Below the pieces are notes generated by a model. The model saw only the letters and a program-made list of their open reading frames with translations, did not search any database and was not told the origin of the DNA. Below are positions 6,927-14,600 of a stretch of DNA of 36,551 nucleotides, one piece after another (within the stretch, counting starts at the first letter, position 1; each line of letters starts with the position of its first letter). Both the position numbers and the translations under genes were made by a program. Origin of the DNA: JBBIGV01 sp037447335. GTDB taxonomy: Bacteria; Bacteroidota; Ignavibacteria; Ignavibacteriales; Ignavibacteriaceae. The stretch spans positions 1 through 36,551 of the forward strand of contig JBBIGV010000028.1 in assembly GCA_037447335.1 (NCBI GenBank), written 5' to 3'.

Positions 6927-8297
6927 ATGAAAAGTAAAATACGCATAGCATCCGGACAAGGTTTTTGGGGCGACTTAATAGACGCACCATACCATCAGGT
7001 AACCAAAGGTGATATCGACTATCTCGTCATGGATTACCTTGCTGAAGTAACAATGTCGATTCTTCAGAAACAGAAGAACAGGAATCCAAATCTTGGTTAT
7101 GCAACAGACTTGATAGATCTGATGAAAAAGATTCTTCCAATCACTTCCAAAAAAGGAATTAAAGTTATCACTAATGGCGGCGGAGTAAATCCAATTGCTT
7201 GCGCAGATGCAATTATTGATGCGGCTATGAATCTTGATATAAAAAGACTCGCAGTTGCTGTGGTTTTGGGTGATGATATCAGAGATTGCATTGATGAGAT
7301 AATAGGGAAGGGATGCCTGCTGGAAAACATGGAAACCGGCGAGCCGATCACAATAGTAAAAGATAAGCTGTTAAGTGCAAATGTTTATTTTGGTGCCGCA
7401 CCAATCGTTGAAGCTTTAAAACGTGGAGCAGATATTGTAATTACCGGAAGAACTACCGACACTGGTTTAACTCTCGCACCGATGATATATGAGTTCGGCT
7501 GGGATTTGAAAAATTATGACCTGATGGCAGCCGGAACTGTTGCAGGACATATTCTCGAATGCGGGGCTCAGGCAACCGGCGGAAACTTTTTGGGTGATTG
7601 GGAATCTATCGAGAACTTTACAGAGATTGGCTTCCCTATTGCTGAGGCTTTTCCCAATGGCGAGGTGATAATTACCAAACACGAAAATACCGGCGGCAAA
7701 GTTTCATTTGATACAATCGCTGAACAACTTGTTTACGAAATCGGTGATCCTGCTCAGTATATCACTCCCGATTGTGTTGCAGATTTCACTTCAATCAAAC
7801 TTGAAGAAATGGGGAAGGATAGAGTTAGGGTTTATAACGTAAAAGGAAAACTCGAAACAGAATTTTATAAGGTGTCCTGCTCATACCACAGTGGTTATAG
7901 TGCAACCGGAACACTTACTTATTCCTGGCCCCAGGCATTAACCAAGGCAAAGAAAGCTGACAGAATACTTCGCAAAAGACTTGAACAACTCGGATTGAAA
8001 TTCGATGAAATCCGTTCCGAATATATTGGTTATAATGCTACACACGAAACTCTTGCTCCTCTGCTGGATGAAGATATGATAAATGAAATTGTACTGCGGT
8101 TTTCTGTAAGAGCAAAGGACAGAAACACGGTTAACAGATTCGGACAGGAAATAGCTCCATTAATCCTTACTGGTCCTCCGGGTGTAACTGGTTTTGCAGG
8201 CGGCAGACCTAAACCAAAAGATGTAATTGCATACTGGCCTGCGCTGATTCCTAAGAAATTAGTTGAACCAAAAGTAAAAATTCTGGAGTTGAAATGA
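6927..8297 (+). CDS. AtuA-type DUF1446 protein (N-terminal part as separate gene)
   Basis: The 456 residues are a full DUF1446 domain. It opens with IRIASGQGFWGDLIDAP and DYLVMDYLAEVTMSILQKQ, followed by KVITNGGGVNPIACA, the GADIVITGRTTDTGLTLAPM segment, and a C-terminal PGVTGFAGGRPKP. In Pseudomonas this domain is the N-terminal part of AtuA, encoded in the acyclic terpene (citronellol/geraniol) utilisation cluster, whose biochemical role is unsettled. Here the C-terminal AtuA domain is encoded by the next gene, overlapping by 4 bp. The position downstream of HMGCS-thiolase-DUF35 suggests HMG-CoA-linked degradation of branched or terpenoid acids, which is an inference from context. Confidence 0.88.
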   Translation: MKSKIRIASGQGFWGDLIDAPYHQVTKGDIDYLVMDYLAEVTMSILQKQKNRNPNLGYATDLIDLMKKILPITSKKGIKVITNGGGVNPIACADAIIDAAMNLDIKRLAVAVVLGDDIRDCIDEIIGKGCLLENMETGEPITIVKDKLLSANVYFGAAPIVEALKRGADIVITGRTTDTGLTLAPMIYEFGWDLKNYDLMAAGTVAGHILECGAQATGGNFLGDWESIENFTEIGFPIAEAFPNGEVIITKHENTGGKVSFDTIAEQLVYEIGDPAQYITPDCVADFTSIKLEEMGKDRVRVYNVKGKLETEFYKVSCSYHSGYSATGTLTYSWPQALTKAKKADRILRKRLEQLGLKFDEIRSEYIGYNATHETLAPLLDEDMINEIVLRFSVRAKDRNTVNRFGQEIAPLILTGPPGVTGFAGGRPKPKDVIAYWPALIPKKLVEPKVKILELK

Positions 8298-8608
8298 GTA
8301 AAATCCAACTACGTCAAATTGCCCACGGGCGAAGCGGAGATAAAGGCGACGCTGCCAACATCGGCATCATCGCTTATGACGATAAAGGATATGAAATCAT
8401 CCAAAAGCATTTAACTGCCGAAAGAGTCAAAAAACATTTTGAAGGTATCTGTCACGGTAAAGTCGAACGTTTCGAAATGCCGAATATAAGAGCATTAAAT
8501 TTTATTCTTCACAACACACTTGGCGGCGGCGGAACCGTTTCCCTTAAACACGATGCACAGGGCAAAACGCTTGCTGCTGCATTATTGCGCCTTGAACTGG
8601 ACATTTGA
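8294..8608 (+). CDS. AtuA C-terminal-domain protein
   Basis: This small protein of 104 residues corresponds to the ferredoxin-fold domain found at the C-terminus of AtuA proteins. It opens with LRQIAHGRSGDKGDAANIGIIAY, the family's hallmark (ARSGDKG..ANIG), and ends with the usual ALNFILHNTLGGGGTVSL..DAQGK. Its ATG overlaps the DUF1446 stop (ATGA), so the two polypeptides are coupled and probably form the equivalent of one AtuA chain. The function is unknown. Confidence 0.88.
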   Translation: MSKIQLRQIAHGRSGDKGDAANIGIIAYDDKGYEIIQKHLTAERVKKHFEGICHGKVERFEMPNIRALNFILHNTLGGGGTVSLKHDAQGKTLAAALLRLELDI

Positions 8609-8712
8609 ATGGTTGTCCGAAGGACTCCTTCGGAGAATGAATGAATGGCTGAATGGAACAAGTGGACTATTATTAATTCAATCAAGCATTCATCCTTTCA
8701 GTAATTCTCTAA
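8607..8712. repeat. Left GAATG array with inset hairpin
   Basis: TGAATGNN units occur at 8607-8614, 8637-8644 and 8649-8656, interrupted by a perfect TCCGAAGG-ACT-CCTTCGGA hairpin at 8616-8634. After an AT spacer, CATTC-type units follow at about 8676-8705. The array lies immediately upstream of the four-helix-bundle gene and is the counterpart of the inverted array at 9221-9251. Confidence 0.7.
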
Positions 8713-8752
8713 GCCGAAAAAAATTCATTGAAACAAAGTTATGGGAGGAATT

Positions 8753-9220
8753 ATGAATCCAAAAGCAGAAAAATATTTAGAAAGAAATAAAAATATTAAT
8801 CGTGGATATCGAAAATTAGAAGTATGGAAGGAAGCAGTTGAGATTTATGCCTTTGTTAAAAAGAAAATAAAAACTTTGAAAGAATTATCTTATAAATCAA
8901 AAGCACAAATTGAAGATTCTGCTTTATCTGTTTCTTCAAATATTGCTGAAGGTTATTGCAGAAGACATCTTAAAGAAAATATTCAATTCAATACTATTGC
9001 ACTATCTTCATTAGGAGAGAATTATACACAAATTTTTAATCTTTTTAACGCAGAAGAAATTGATGAAGAGTGGTTTGACGAATATGATAAAATTCATTAT
9101 TCTTTAGAAAATAAATTAATAAAACTTAATAAAACAAGTATTGAAAATTTAATGAGTAATTACGATTGGAAGAATGATTATCAGGTTAGAGAACTAATTG
9201 AGAAATACAGCGAACTTTAA
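8753..9220 (+). CDS. Four-helix-bundle protein, 23S rRNA intervening-sequence (IVP/S23) family
   Basis: The 155 residues show the IVP hallmarks: RKLEVWKEAVEIY in helix 1, a helix 2 with SVSSNIAEGYCRR, then KENIQFNTIALSSLGE in helix 3. Such proteins are encoded inside 23S rRNA intervening sequences or scattered on chromosomes, form pentamers, and are related to the Avd protein of diversity-generating retroelements; their role is unknown. I start at 8753, because GGGAGGA lies 4-10 bases upstream of it, whereas the ATG at 8741 would place that ribosome binding site inside the gene. The gene is visibly more AT-rich than the AtuA and prfB genes beside it. GAATG arrays stand on the left and CATTC arrays on the right, suggesting a mobile cassette. 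Confidence 0.88.
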   Translation: MNPKAEKYLERNKNINRGYRKLEVWKEAVEIYAFVKKKIKTLKELSYKSKAQIEDSALSVSSNIAEGYCRRHLKENIQFNTIALSSLGENYTQIFNLFNAEEIDEEWFDEYDKIHYSLENKLIKLNKTSIENLMSNYDWKNDYQVRELIEKYSEL

Positions 9221-9251
9221 ACATTCAATCATTCATCCATCCATTCATTCA
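9221..9251. repeat. Right CATTC array after four-helix-bundle gene
   Basis: The four-helix-bundle stop is followed at once by CATTCAAT, CATTCATC, CATC, CATTCATT units, the reverse complement of the TGAATGNN units on the left side. The array ends about 20 bp before the prfB start, so it sits in the prfB leader. Confidence 0.75.
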
Positions 9252-9274
9252 CGAGTCGCTATTAAGAGGCATTT

Positions 9275-10376
9275 ATGTACGAAGAAGAATTAAAAAGACT
9301 GAACAGCTTTAAACAAAGGATCATTAATCTAAGAGGTTATCTTTGACTTAGATTTCAAAGAAACAAAAATAAAAGAACTTCAGAATAAAACTGAAAGCCC
9401 GGATTTCTGGATTGATCAGCTTGCCGCTCAGAAAGTTCTGCAGGAAATCAAAGGGCTTGAATCGTGGGTAACTCTCTGGCAAAACGTCAATAAAAAAGCC
9501 CAAAACGTTGAGGAGATAATTCTTCTTGCACAAATGGAAGAGGATGAATCTTTCTATGATGAAATTGAAAGAGAGCTTGATGAGCTTGAAAAAGAGATAG
9601 AATCCGCAGAATTCAAAAACATGCTTAGTGGGAAAGATGATGCCCGCAATTGTATACTCACTATACATTCCGGAGCGGGGGGTACAGAGGCTCAGGATTG
9701 GGCAGAAATGCTGATGAGAATGTATCTTCGCTGGGGTGAACAAAATAATTTTAAAATGAAAATCCTCGACGTGCTGGAAGGTGATGGCGCCGGTATTAAA
9801 AGCGCTTCTATCGAAGTTGAGGGTGAGTATGCCTACGGCTACCTGAAAGCCGAAAATGGTGTGCACAGACTGGTCCGTATTTCGCCGTTCGATTCCAATA
9901 AAAGAAGACATACTTCATTTGCCTCTGTATTTGTGATACCTGAAGTTGACGATTCTATCGAGATAGAAATTAATCCTGCTGATCTGAAAATTGATACTTA
10001 CCGTGCCGGGGGTAAAGGTGGTCAGAATGTGAACAAAGTAGAAACTGCCGTAAGAATAACGCATATCCCCACAAATACAGTTGCTGCCTGTCAAAGTGAA
10101 AGATCCCAGGGGCAGAATAAGGTTACTGCGATGAAAATGCTGAAGTCAAAGCTTTATCAAATTGAATTGGAAAAGCAGGAAGCTGAACTCAACGAAATAG
10201 AAAAAAATAAAATGAAAATTGAATGGGGAAGTCAGATTCGTTCTTATGTGTTTCATCCGTATAATATGGTGAAAGACCATCGAACAGACGAAGAAACATC
10301 AGATACGCAAGGTGTGATGGATGGTGATATTGACAGGTTCATCAAAGCATATCTGCTGAAGTTTAGTAAGAATTAA
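9275..10376 (+). CDS. prfB: Peptide chain release factor 2, programmed +1 frameshift
   Basis: RF2 ends translation at UGA and UAA. Zero-frame translation from ATG 9275 gives 23 residues ending LRGYL, then TGA at 9344-9346. Slippage by +1 at CTT-TGA-C continues with DLDFKETKIKEL in the frame that runs to 10376, about 366 residues in total. The site is the classic autoregulatory one, with the SD-like AAGAGGT three bases before CTT. Later motifs are the anticodon-like region ISPFDSNKRRHTSF and the catalytic GGQ in AGGKGGQNVNKVE. A start codon further inside the second frame would miss the N-terminal domain and is not the real start. AAGAGG at 9264-9269 is the ribosome binding site for the true start. 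Confidence 0.96.
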
Positions 10377-10803
10377 AATATCCGAAAGACTATCCTGATG
10401 AATGTTATCCTCAACTAAATTTTTTTTGTTAAGATTTCTATGGATGTATTTTATTAGCATAACAATTAAACCCACCCCTTCCTGAGGCTGACCAAAATGT
10501 AGCACAGATTACTAATCTGTGCTACGATGAATTTGAATTTAATCTGAAATCAGAAACAAAAATTCAAAGTTGTTTGCAAAATTTACTTTTTGGTCAGCCT
10601 CACAACTTCGCTCTTTAAAAAGGGGTGTTTTTCTCTTTTGGGAAGTATGCCGGTGAGGCTGAACCAGGTAAAAAACTAAATTATTAACCGATTCTTTTTT
10701 AGCCTGTCTTGCTGAAATGCCGCGCAAAGTTTGAATGGATGAATGTTTGAATGAGTGTATGATCCATTCAATCAGTCATTTACCTATTCATTGAAATTAA
10801 TCT
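10377..10803. repeat. Nested inverted-repeat region after prfB
   Basis: No gene is visible. Three layers of inverted repeat share one centre: CACCCCTT (10473-10480) with AAGGGGTG (10620-10627); GAGGCTGACCAAAA (10484-10497) with its exact complement (10588-10601); and inside the left part a 12-bp perfect stem GTAGCACAGATT/AATCTGTGCTAC at 10499-10525 with a 3-base loop. A further GTGAGGCTGA copy is at 10652-10661. The region ends with a GAATG/CATTC array at 10732-10794. A nonautonomous mobile element, with a hairpin repeat inserted into it, fits best. Confidence 0.7.
10732..10794. repeat. GAATG/CATTC array hairpin (no gene inside)
   Basis: Four tandem 8-bp units (TGAATGGA, TGAATGTT, TGAATGAG, TGTATGAT) are followed directly by inverted CCATTCAATCAGTCATTTAC-type units. 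The plan equals that at 4723-4795. It ends 9 bp before the alkyltransferase-like start codon and therefore forms that gene's leader. Confidence 0.75.
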
Positions 10804-11175
10804 ATGATAAAAAGTAAAAGAAAAAAATCCGGGATAAAAAAGAAAGACTTTTTCCACAAAGTGTTTGATGTCGCAAAGAAGATTCCCCATGGTAAAGTTA
10901 CAACCTACGGTGCTATAGCTGAAGCATGCGGTACAAGAGCTGCCGCACGAACCGTTGGATGGGCATTGAACGGATGCGGTCCGGATATTCCTGCACACAG
11001 GGTGGTAAACCGTTACGGCGCTTTAACCGGCAGAATGCATTTCGGCGATCCCGAACTAATGGAAGAATTACTCAAATCAGAAGGTGTTGAGTTTGATCAC
11101 GATGGATACGTAAGAATGGATAAATACTTTTGGAAACCTGAAAGGCTTAAGCGATCAGGTCCTGGGAAAAGCTGA
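10804..11175 (+). CDS. Alkyltransferase-like (ATL/MGMT-fold) DNA-binding protein
   Basis: The 123 residues are the C-terminal half-fold of O6-alkylguanine alkyltransferases: DFFHKVFDVAKKIPHGKVTTYGAIAEACG, the helix-turn-helix TRAAARTVGWALN, and the active-site loop PAHRVVNRYGALTG. The alkyl-accepting Cys of PCHR is replaced by Ala64, so direct repair is impossible. ATL proteins instead bind and flip O6-alkylguanine and hand the lesion to nucleotide excision repair; most have Trp there, while Ala variants are also found. The strongly basic N-terminus (KSKRKKSGIKKK) may help DNA binding. Confidence 0.9.
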   Translation: MIKSKRKKSGIKKKDFFHKVFDVAKKIPHGKVTTYGAIAEACGTRAAARTVGWALNGCGPDIPAHRVVNRYGALTGRMHFGDPELMEELLKSEGVEFDHDGYVRMDKYFWKPERLKRSGPGKS

Positions 11176-11246
11176 AGAGTAAGTTCACGAAAGAAAAAAT
11201 AACTTTGCTGAACTTACGGAACGAAAAGGAAAAACAGGCTTATTAT

Positions 11247-12188
11247 TTACCAGTTCTGTGATGTTCTTTTTACTTTTATTGAGGAAACTCCCGAATCTAT
11301 CTGAATTATAATTTTCTTTTCGGCTTCATCAAAATTTGGAGAGTAATAACTCTCATCTCTCTTCTCAAAACCTGGGAATTTCTTTGAAGACAACGCAGCA
11401 TCTATTTTTATTACGCACCCAACACTTTCGGGCACTTCTAAATCAATTGATGAAGCACCTGCACTTATATTTACACGGGAGTCATTATACAGATCACCCA
11501 GGTAAATTTTTAGTGAGGCAGCTCCAATATTAACATCAAGATTTTTTACTTTGAAGGGACGAAGATCGAGCAGCGTAGATGCAGCACCTACATCAAATTT
11601 TAAATTCCAAACAGGCGCAGGATTTAACTTTATTTCAGCTTTATTCTTTACCTTGCCATTCATTATATTAAAGCGGGCTTTCTCCATTGAAAAATCAAGT
11701 ATAACTTTGTCATCTTCCGTTAACCTGTTCAACTCATAATTATTATCCTTATGAGTTTCTGTGAAAGCCGAGAAAAGATTATCGGTGGTCCCGTTTATCT
11801 TAAAATTACCTGCACCGGCTTTGAAATTAAGAACAGCATTAGATGTTGTCGTGTCGTATGATTCCGAAAAAAAGTTCGTTGTGGATTCTCCATCAACGGT
11901 TATTTTTATTCCGTTTCCTTCAAACCGCAGGAAAGAGTCAAAAGCGCCAAACGCACTTTTAAACGTAGCAAAAAGTGTTACTGCAAGTACAATTGCAGCA
12001 AATGCTGCCAAAAGGTTTTTGAACAACTCGTTCTTTAACATTAGTGAAATACCCCAGAATATGAATACCGCAGGCCAGAACTTCCATATTGTAGGCCAGC
12101 CGAAATCCAGCGTTGAAAAATTGTTTATCAGTACTAACAGACCGAATACAAGAAACAACAATCCCCAGAATATTTGTTTTGGTTTCAT
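11247..12188 (-). CDS. LiaF/YvqF-like envelope-stress membrane protein
   Basis: The first 80 residues hold three or four membrane segments of the LiaI-LiaF-like type (IFWGLLFLVFGLLVLI, WKFWPAVFIFWGISLML, LLAAFAAIVLAVTLFATF). The remaining 230 residues form a repetitive beta domain of the DUF2154/toast-rack type, with strands such as GAGNFKINGTTDNLF, LDLRPFKVKNLDVNIGAASLKIYLG and INISAGASSIDLEVP-like repeats. LiaF homologues sense or regulate envelope stress next to PspC or two-component systems. Here the PspC gene lies directly upstream on the same strand, 36 bp away. A GAGGTGTT ribosome binding site precedes the start. Confidence 0.8.
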   Translation of the reverse strand: MKPKQIFWGLLFLVFGLLVLINNFSTLDFGWPTIWKFWPAVFIFWGISLMLKNELFKNLLAAFAAIVLAVTLFATFKSAFGAFDSFLRFEGNGIKITVDGESTTNFFSESYDTTTSNAVLNFKAGAGNFKINGTTDNLFSAFTETHKDNNYELNRLTEDDKVILDFSMEKARFNIMNGKVKNKAEIKLNPAPVWNLKFDVGAASTLLDLRPFKVKNLDVNIGAASLKIYLGDLYNDSRVNISAGASSIDLEVPESVGCVIKIDAALSSKKFPGFEKRDESYYSPNFDEAEKKIIIQIDSGVSSIKVKRTSQNW

Positions 12189-12224
12189 ATCAACACCTCG
12201 TTTTAAGCTTTAAAGTAAATAAAA

Positions 12225-12680
12225 TCATTTTTTAGAGTTTAGCAGTAAACCTGTTCCGATAGCGATTAAAATCAGCGGCCAGAGGTCACCAATAAAAAAT
12301 CTTGGAATAAAATTATCAAGCAGAAACAATGTTCCGATTGCAATAAGCACAAAAGCGGCAATATTGGTTCTCTTCTGCTTAACTTTTTTCTTCTGTTCAA
12401 AGTATGTCTTGACCGGGTCCTGTTTTTTTTCATCGTCATATATTTCATCTGAACTGGCAGAAGCACCGGAATTGGTTTCTGCTGCCGAAACTGTAAACGG
12501 TTCTTCAGGAACAATTATCCATAGTAATATATAGGCAATCAGACCAACACCATGAAAGAAAATTCCAACTACAAATAAAATACGGACAATTGTGGGATCA
12601 ATATCAAAATATTCAGCTAGTCCGCCTGCAACACCGCCAATTTTTTTTTCACGATTTGAACGATATAATTTCCTGGACAT
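12225..12680 (-). CDS. PspC-domain protein
   Basis: The 151-residue protein starts MSRKLYRSNREKKIGGVAGGLAEYFDIDPTIVRILF, the PspC signature, followed by the membrane segment VVGIFFHGVGLIAYILLWIIVPEEP, an acidic linker (about 65-95) and two further hydrophobic C-terminal segments (AAFVLIAIGTLFLLDNFIP and WPLILIAIGTGLLL). PspC proteins take part in phage-shock-type membrane stress responses. I start at 12680, where AGAGGAG lies just upstream, instead of the 51-codon-longer frame, whose extension has no family similarity. Transcription is divergent from nadE and the gene leads into the LiaF-like gene. Confidence 0.88.
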   Translation of the reverse strand: MSRKLYRSNREKKIGGVAGGLAEYFDIDPTIVRILFVVGIFFHGVGLIAYILLWIIVPEEPFTVSAAETNSGASASSDEIYDDEKKQDPVKTYFEQKKKVKQKRTNIAAFVLIAIGTLFLLDNFIPRFFIGDLWPLILIAIGTGLLLNSKK

Positions 12681-12848
12681 ATTCTCCTCTGGTTTAAATT
12701 TTCCAATGCAAATATTATAAAAAAGCGAATCTGATGTAATGTGAATATTACTTTCGGTTTTCTGCTTCCAGATACGGAAGAAGAAGCAATTGAACGGTAG
12801 TTTGCCCGCAATAATGTGTTTAGAAACGGGCAAAATGTCATAAAGAAT

Positions 12849-12861
12849 TTTTATCTTTGCA
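12849..12861 (+). promoter_or_regulatory. Bacteroidetes-type -7 element before nadE
   Basis: TATCTTTG at 12852-12859 fits the TAnnTTTG -7 consensus of Bacteroidetes housekeeping promoters, 20 bp before the nadE ATG. The surrounding 13-mer is repeated exactly at 28715-28727 before a response-regulator gene. I see no clear -33 TTTG at the expected distance. Confidence 0.5.
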
Positions 12862-12879
12862 CTAAATTATTCAAATGTT

Positions 12880-14517
12880 ATGAAAATAGCCCTCTGCCAG
12901 ATAAATACTATAATAGGTAACATTTCCTTTAACAAAGCAAAAATTATTGAAGGATATAAGAAGGGAATACAGGATGATGCTGACCTTGTTATCTTTCCTG
13001 AATTGGCGCTTATTGGCTACCCTCCTTTGGATCTTGTTGAGAAAAAAGAATTCAGAGATGCGGCTGCTTCGGCTGCAAATGAAATTGCTGAAATGACGGG
13101 AAAAGTCGGGTTAATTTTCGGTTCGATTACAGAGGATACAGATAAAATCGGAACAGACATTCATAACTCTGCATTACTTTGCTATGACGGTAAAATCCGG
13201 TTCATTCAGCATAAATCATTAATTCCTAATTATGACGTGTTCGATGAAGCACGTTATTTTGATCCTGCCAGAGAAGTTTATATTCATGAATTCCGTGGTG
13301 AAAAACTCGGCATTTCAATTTGTGAAGATATCTGGAATGATGACGAATACTGGCATTTCAGAAGGTACAGCAGCGATCCGGTAAAAAAGCTGGTTGAACA
13401 GGGCGCTACTGTTCTTATAAACATTTCTGCAAGTCCTTACTCTTATGGTAAAAGAGAAGACAGACGGAAAATGCTTTCAGTTCTTACCCGGAAGGATAAA
13501 GTTCCGCTTGCTTATGTTTGCTGTGTGGGTGCACAAACCGAATTGATTTTTGATGGTGCAAGTATGTGCTTCGATTCATCAGGAAATCTTGTCTGTCTTG
13601 GCGATGCTTTTAAGGAAGATTATTTCATCTTCGAAACTTCATTTGGATACTCTCCCATTCTTCTCTCTGAACGAAAATTTGAAGAAGAAATTCACGATAT
13701 GCTTATTTACGGAATAAACGAATACTTCTGGAAGCTTGGTTTCAGAAAAGCAGTTGTTGGTTTAAGCGGGGGAATTGATTCAGCGATTGTTACTTATCTT
13801 GCAGTAAAAGCTCTTGGAAGTGAGAATGTTCATGTCCTTCTTATGCCTTCAAAATATTCCAGCAGAGGAAGTGTTAAAGATTCTGAGCAGCTTATTAAGA
13901 ATCTTGGCATTACTTACAACAATATTTTTATACAAAAAGTTGTTGATTCATCATTAAAACAGCTTAACCCTTTATTTAACGGTCAGATTAATGGAATTGT
14001 TGAAGAAAATCTGCAGGCAAGGGTAAGAGGAAATTTTTTGATGGCGTTTTCAAATCAATACGGTCATTTACTTTTAACAACCGGCAACAAATCCGAACTC
14101 GCAACCGGTTACTGCACTTTGTATGGTGATATGGCAGGCGCACTCGCAGTAATTGCGGATGTTTATAAAACAGATATTTACAGACTTGCGAGTTATATTA
14201 ATCGGAATGAAGAAATAATTCCGCAGCAAATTATAGATAAACCGCCTTCAGCTGAGTTGAAACCGGACCAAAAAGATCAGGATACTTTGCCGCCTTACGA
14301 ACTTTTAGATAGAATACTGAGAATGTACCTTGAAGAGAATAAGGAGTTTAATGAAATTGCACTCATGATCGGAGACAAGGACATAGTAAAAAAAGTTCTA
14401 CGAATGGTTGATTTGAATGAATTCAAACGCCGACAGGCTGCTCCTGCTTTACGTGTTTCGAAAAAAGCTTTTGGTTACGGACGTCGCTATCCGGTTGTGC
14501 AGGGCTGGAGAACTTAG
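12880..14517 (+). CDS. nadE: Glutamine-dependent NAD+ synthetase
   Basis: The enzyme amidates deamido-NAD to NAD using ammonia from glutamine. The N-terminal nitrilase domain has the full triad Glu41 (FPELALIGYPP), Lys112 (QHKSLIPNYDVFDE) and Cys148 (GISICEDIW). The C-terminal synthetase domain has the ATP-pyrophosphatase P-loop SGGIDS at 296-301, followed by GNKSELATGYCTLYGDMAG and KPPSAELKPDQKDQD. With 545 residues it is the normal length for the bacterial two-domain form. The gene stands alone and has its own promoter. Confidence 0.96.
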   Translation: MKIALCQINTIIGNISFNKAKIIEGYKKGIQDDADLVIFPELALIGYPPLDLVEKKEFRDAAASAANEIAEMTGKVGLIFGSITEDTDKIGTDIHNSALLCYDGKIRFIQHKSLIPNYDVFDEARYFDPAREVYIHEFRGEKLGISICEDIWNDDEYWHFRRYSSDPVKKLVEQGATVLINISASPYSYGKREDRRKMLSVLTRKDKVPLAYVCCVGAQTELIFDGASMCFDSSGNLVCLGDAFKEDYFIFETSFGYSPILLSERKFEEEIHDMLIYGINEYFWKLGFRKAVVGLSGGIDSAIVTYLAVKALGSENVHVLLMPSKYSSRGSVKDSEQLIKNLGITYNNIFIQKVVDSSLKQLNPLFNGQINGIVEENLQARVRGNFLMAFSNQYGHLLLTTGNKSELATGYCTLYGDMAGALAVIADVYKTDIYRLASYINRNEEIIPQQIIDKPPSAELKPDQKDQDTLPPYELLDRILRMYLEENKEFNEIALMIGDKDIVKKVLRMVDLNEFKRRQAAPALRVSKKAFGYGRRYPVVQGWRT

Positions 14518-14600
14518 CGCTTTATTTTAGTATTAAAACATCTTCAGATTTTATTTAAAATTGTTTAATAACGAATTCAAAAAAAACACAGAGATATAAT

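Noticed and set aside
9348..9911. 187-codon minus-strand ORF
   Set aside because: It lies entirely antisense to the second prfB frame, which has clear RF2 motifs, and its composition (runs of Phe, Leu, Ile) is that of a shadow frame.
10539..10727. 62-codon minus-strand ORF in the gap after prfB
   Set aside because: It crosses the nested inverted repeats and has no recognisable domain or ribosome binding site.
11761..12213. 150-codon plus-strand ORF
   Set aside because: It overlaps the LiaF-like gene in antisense and has no ribosome binding site or recognisable domain.
12681..12833. 51-codon N-terminal extension of the PspC protein
   Set aside because: The extension lies in the divergent promoter region, lacks similarity to PspC proteins, and the ATG at 12680 has a strong ribosome binding site.
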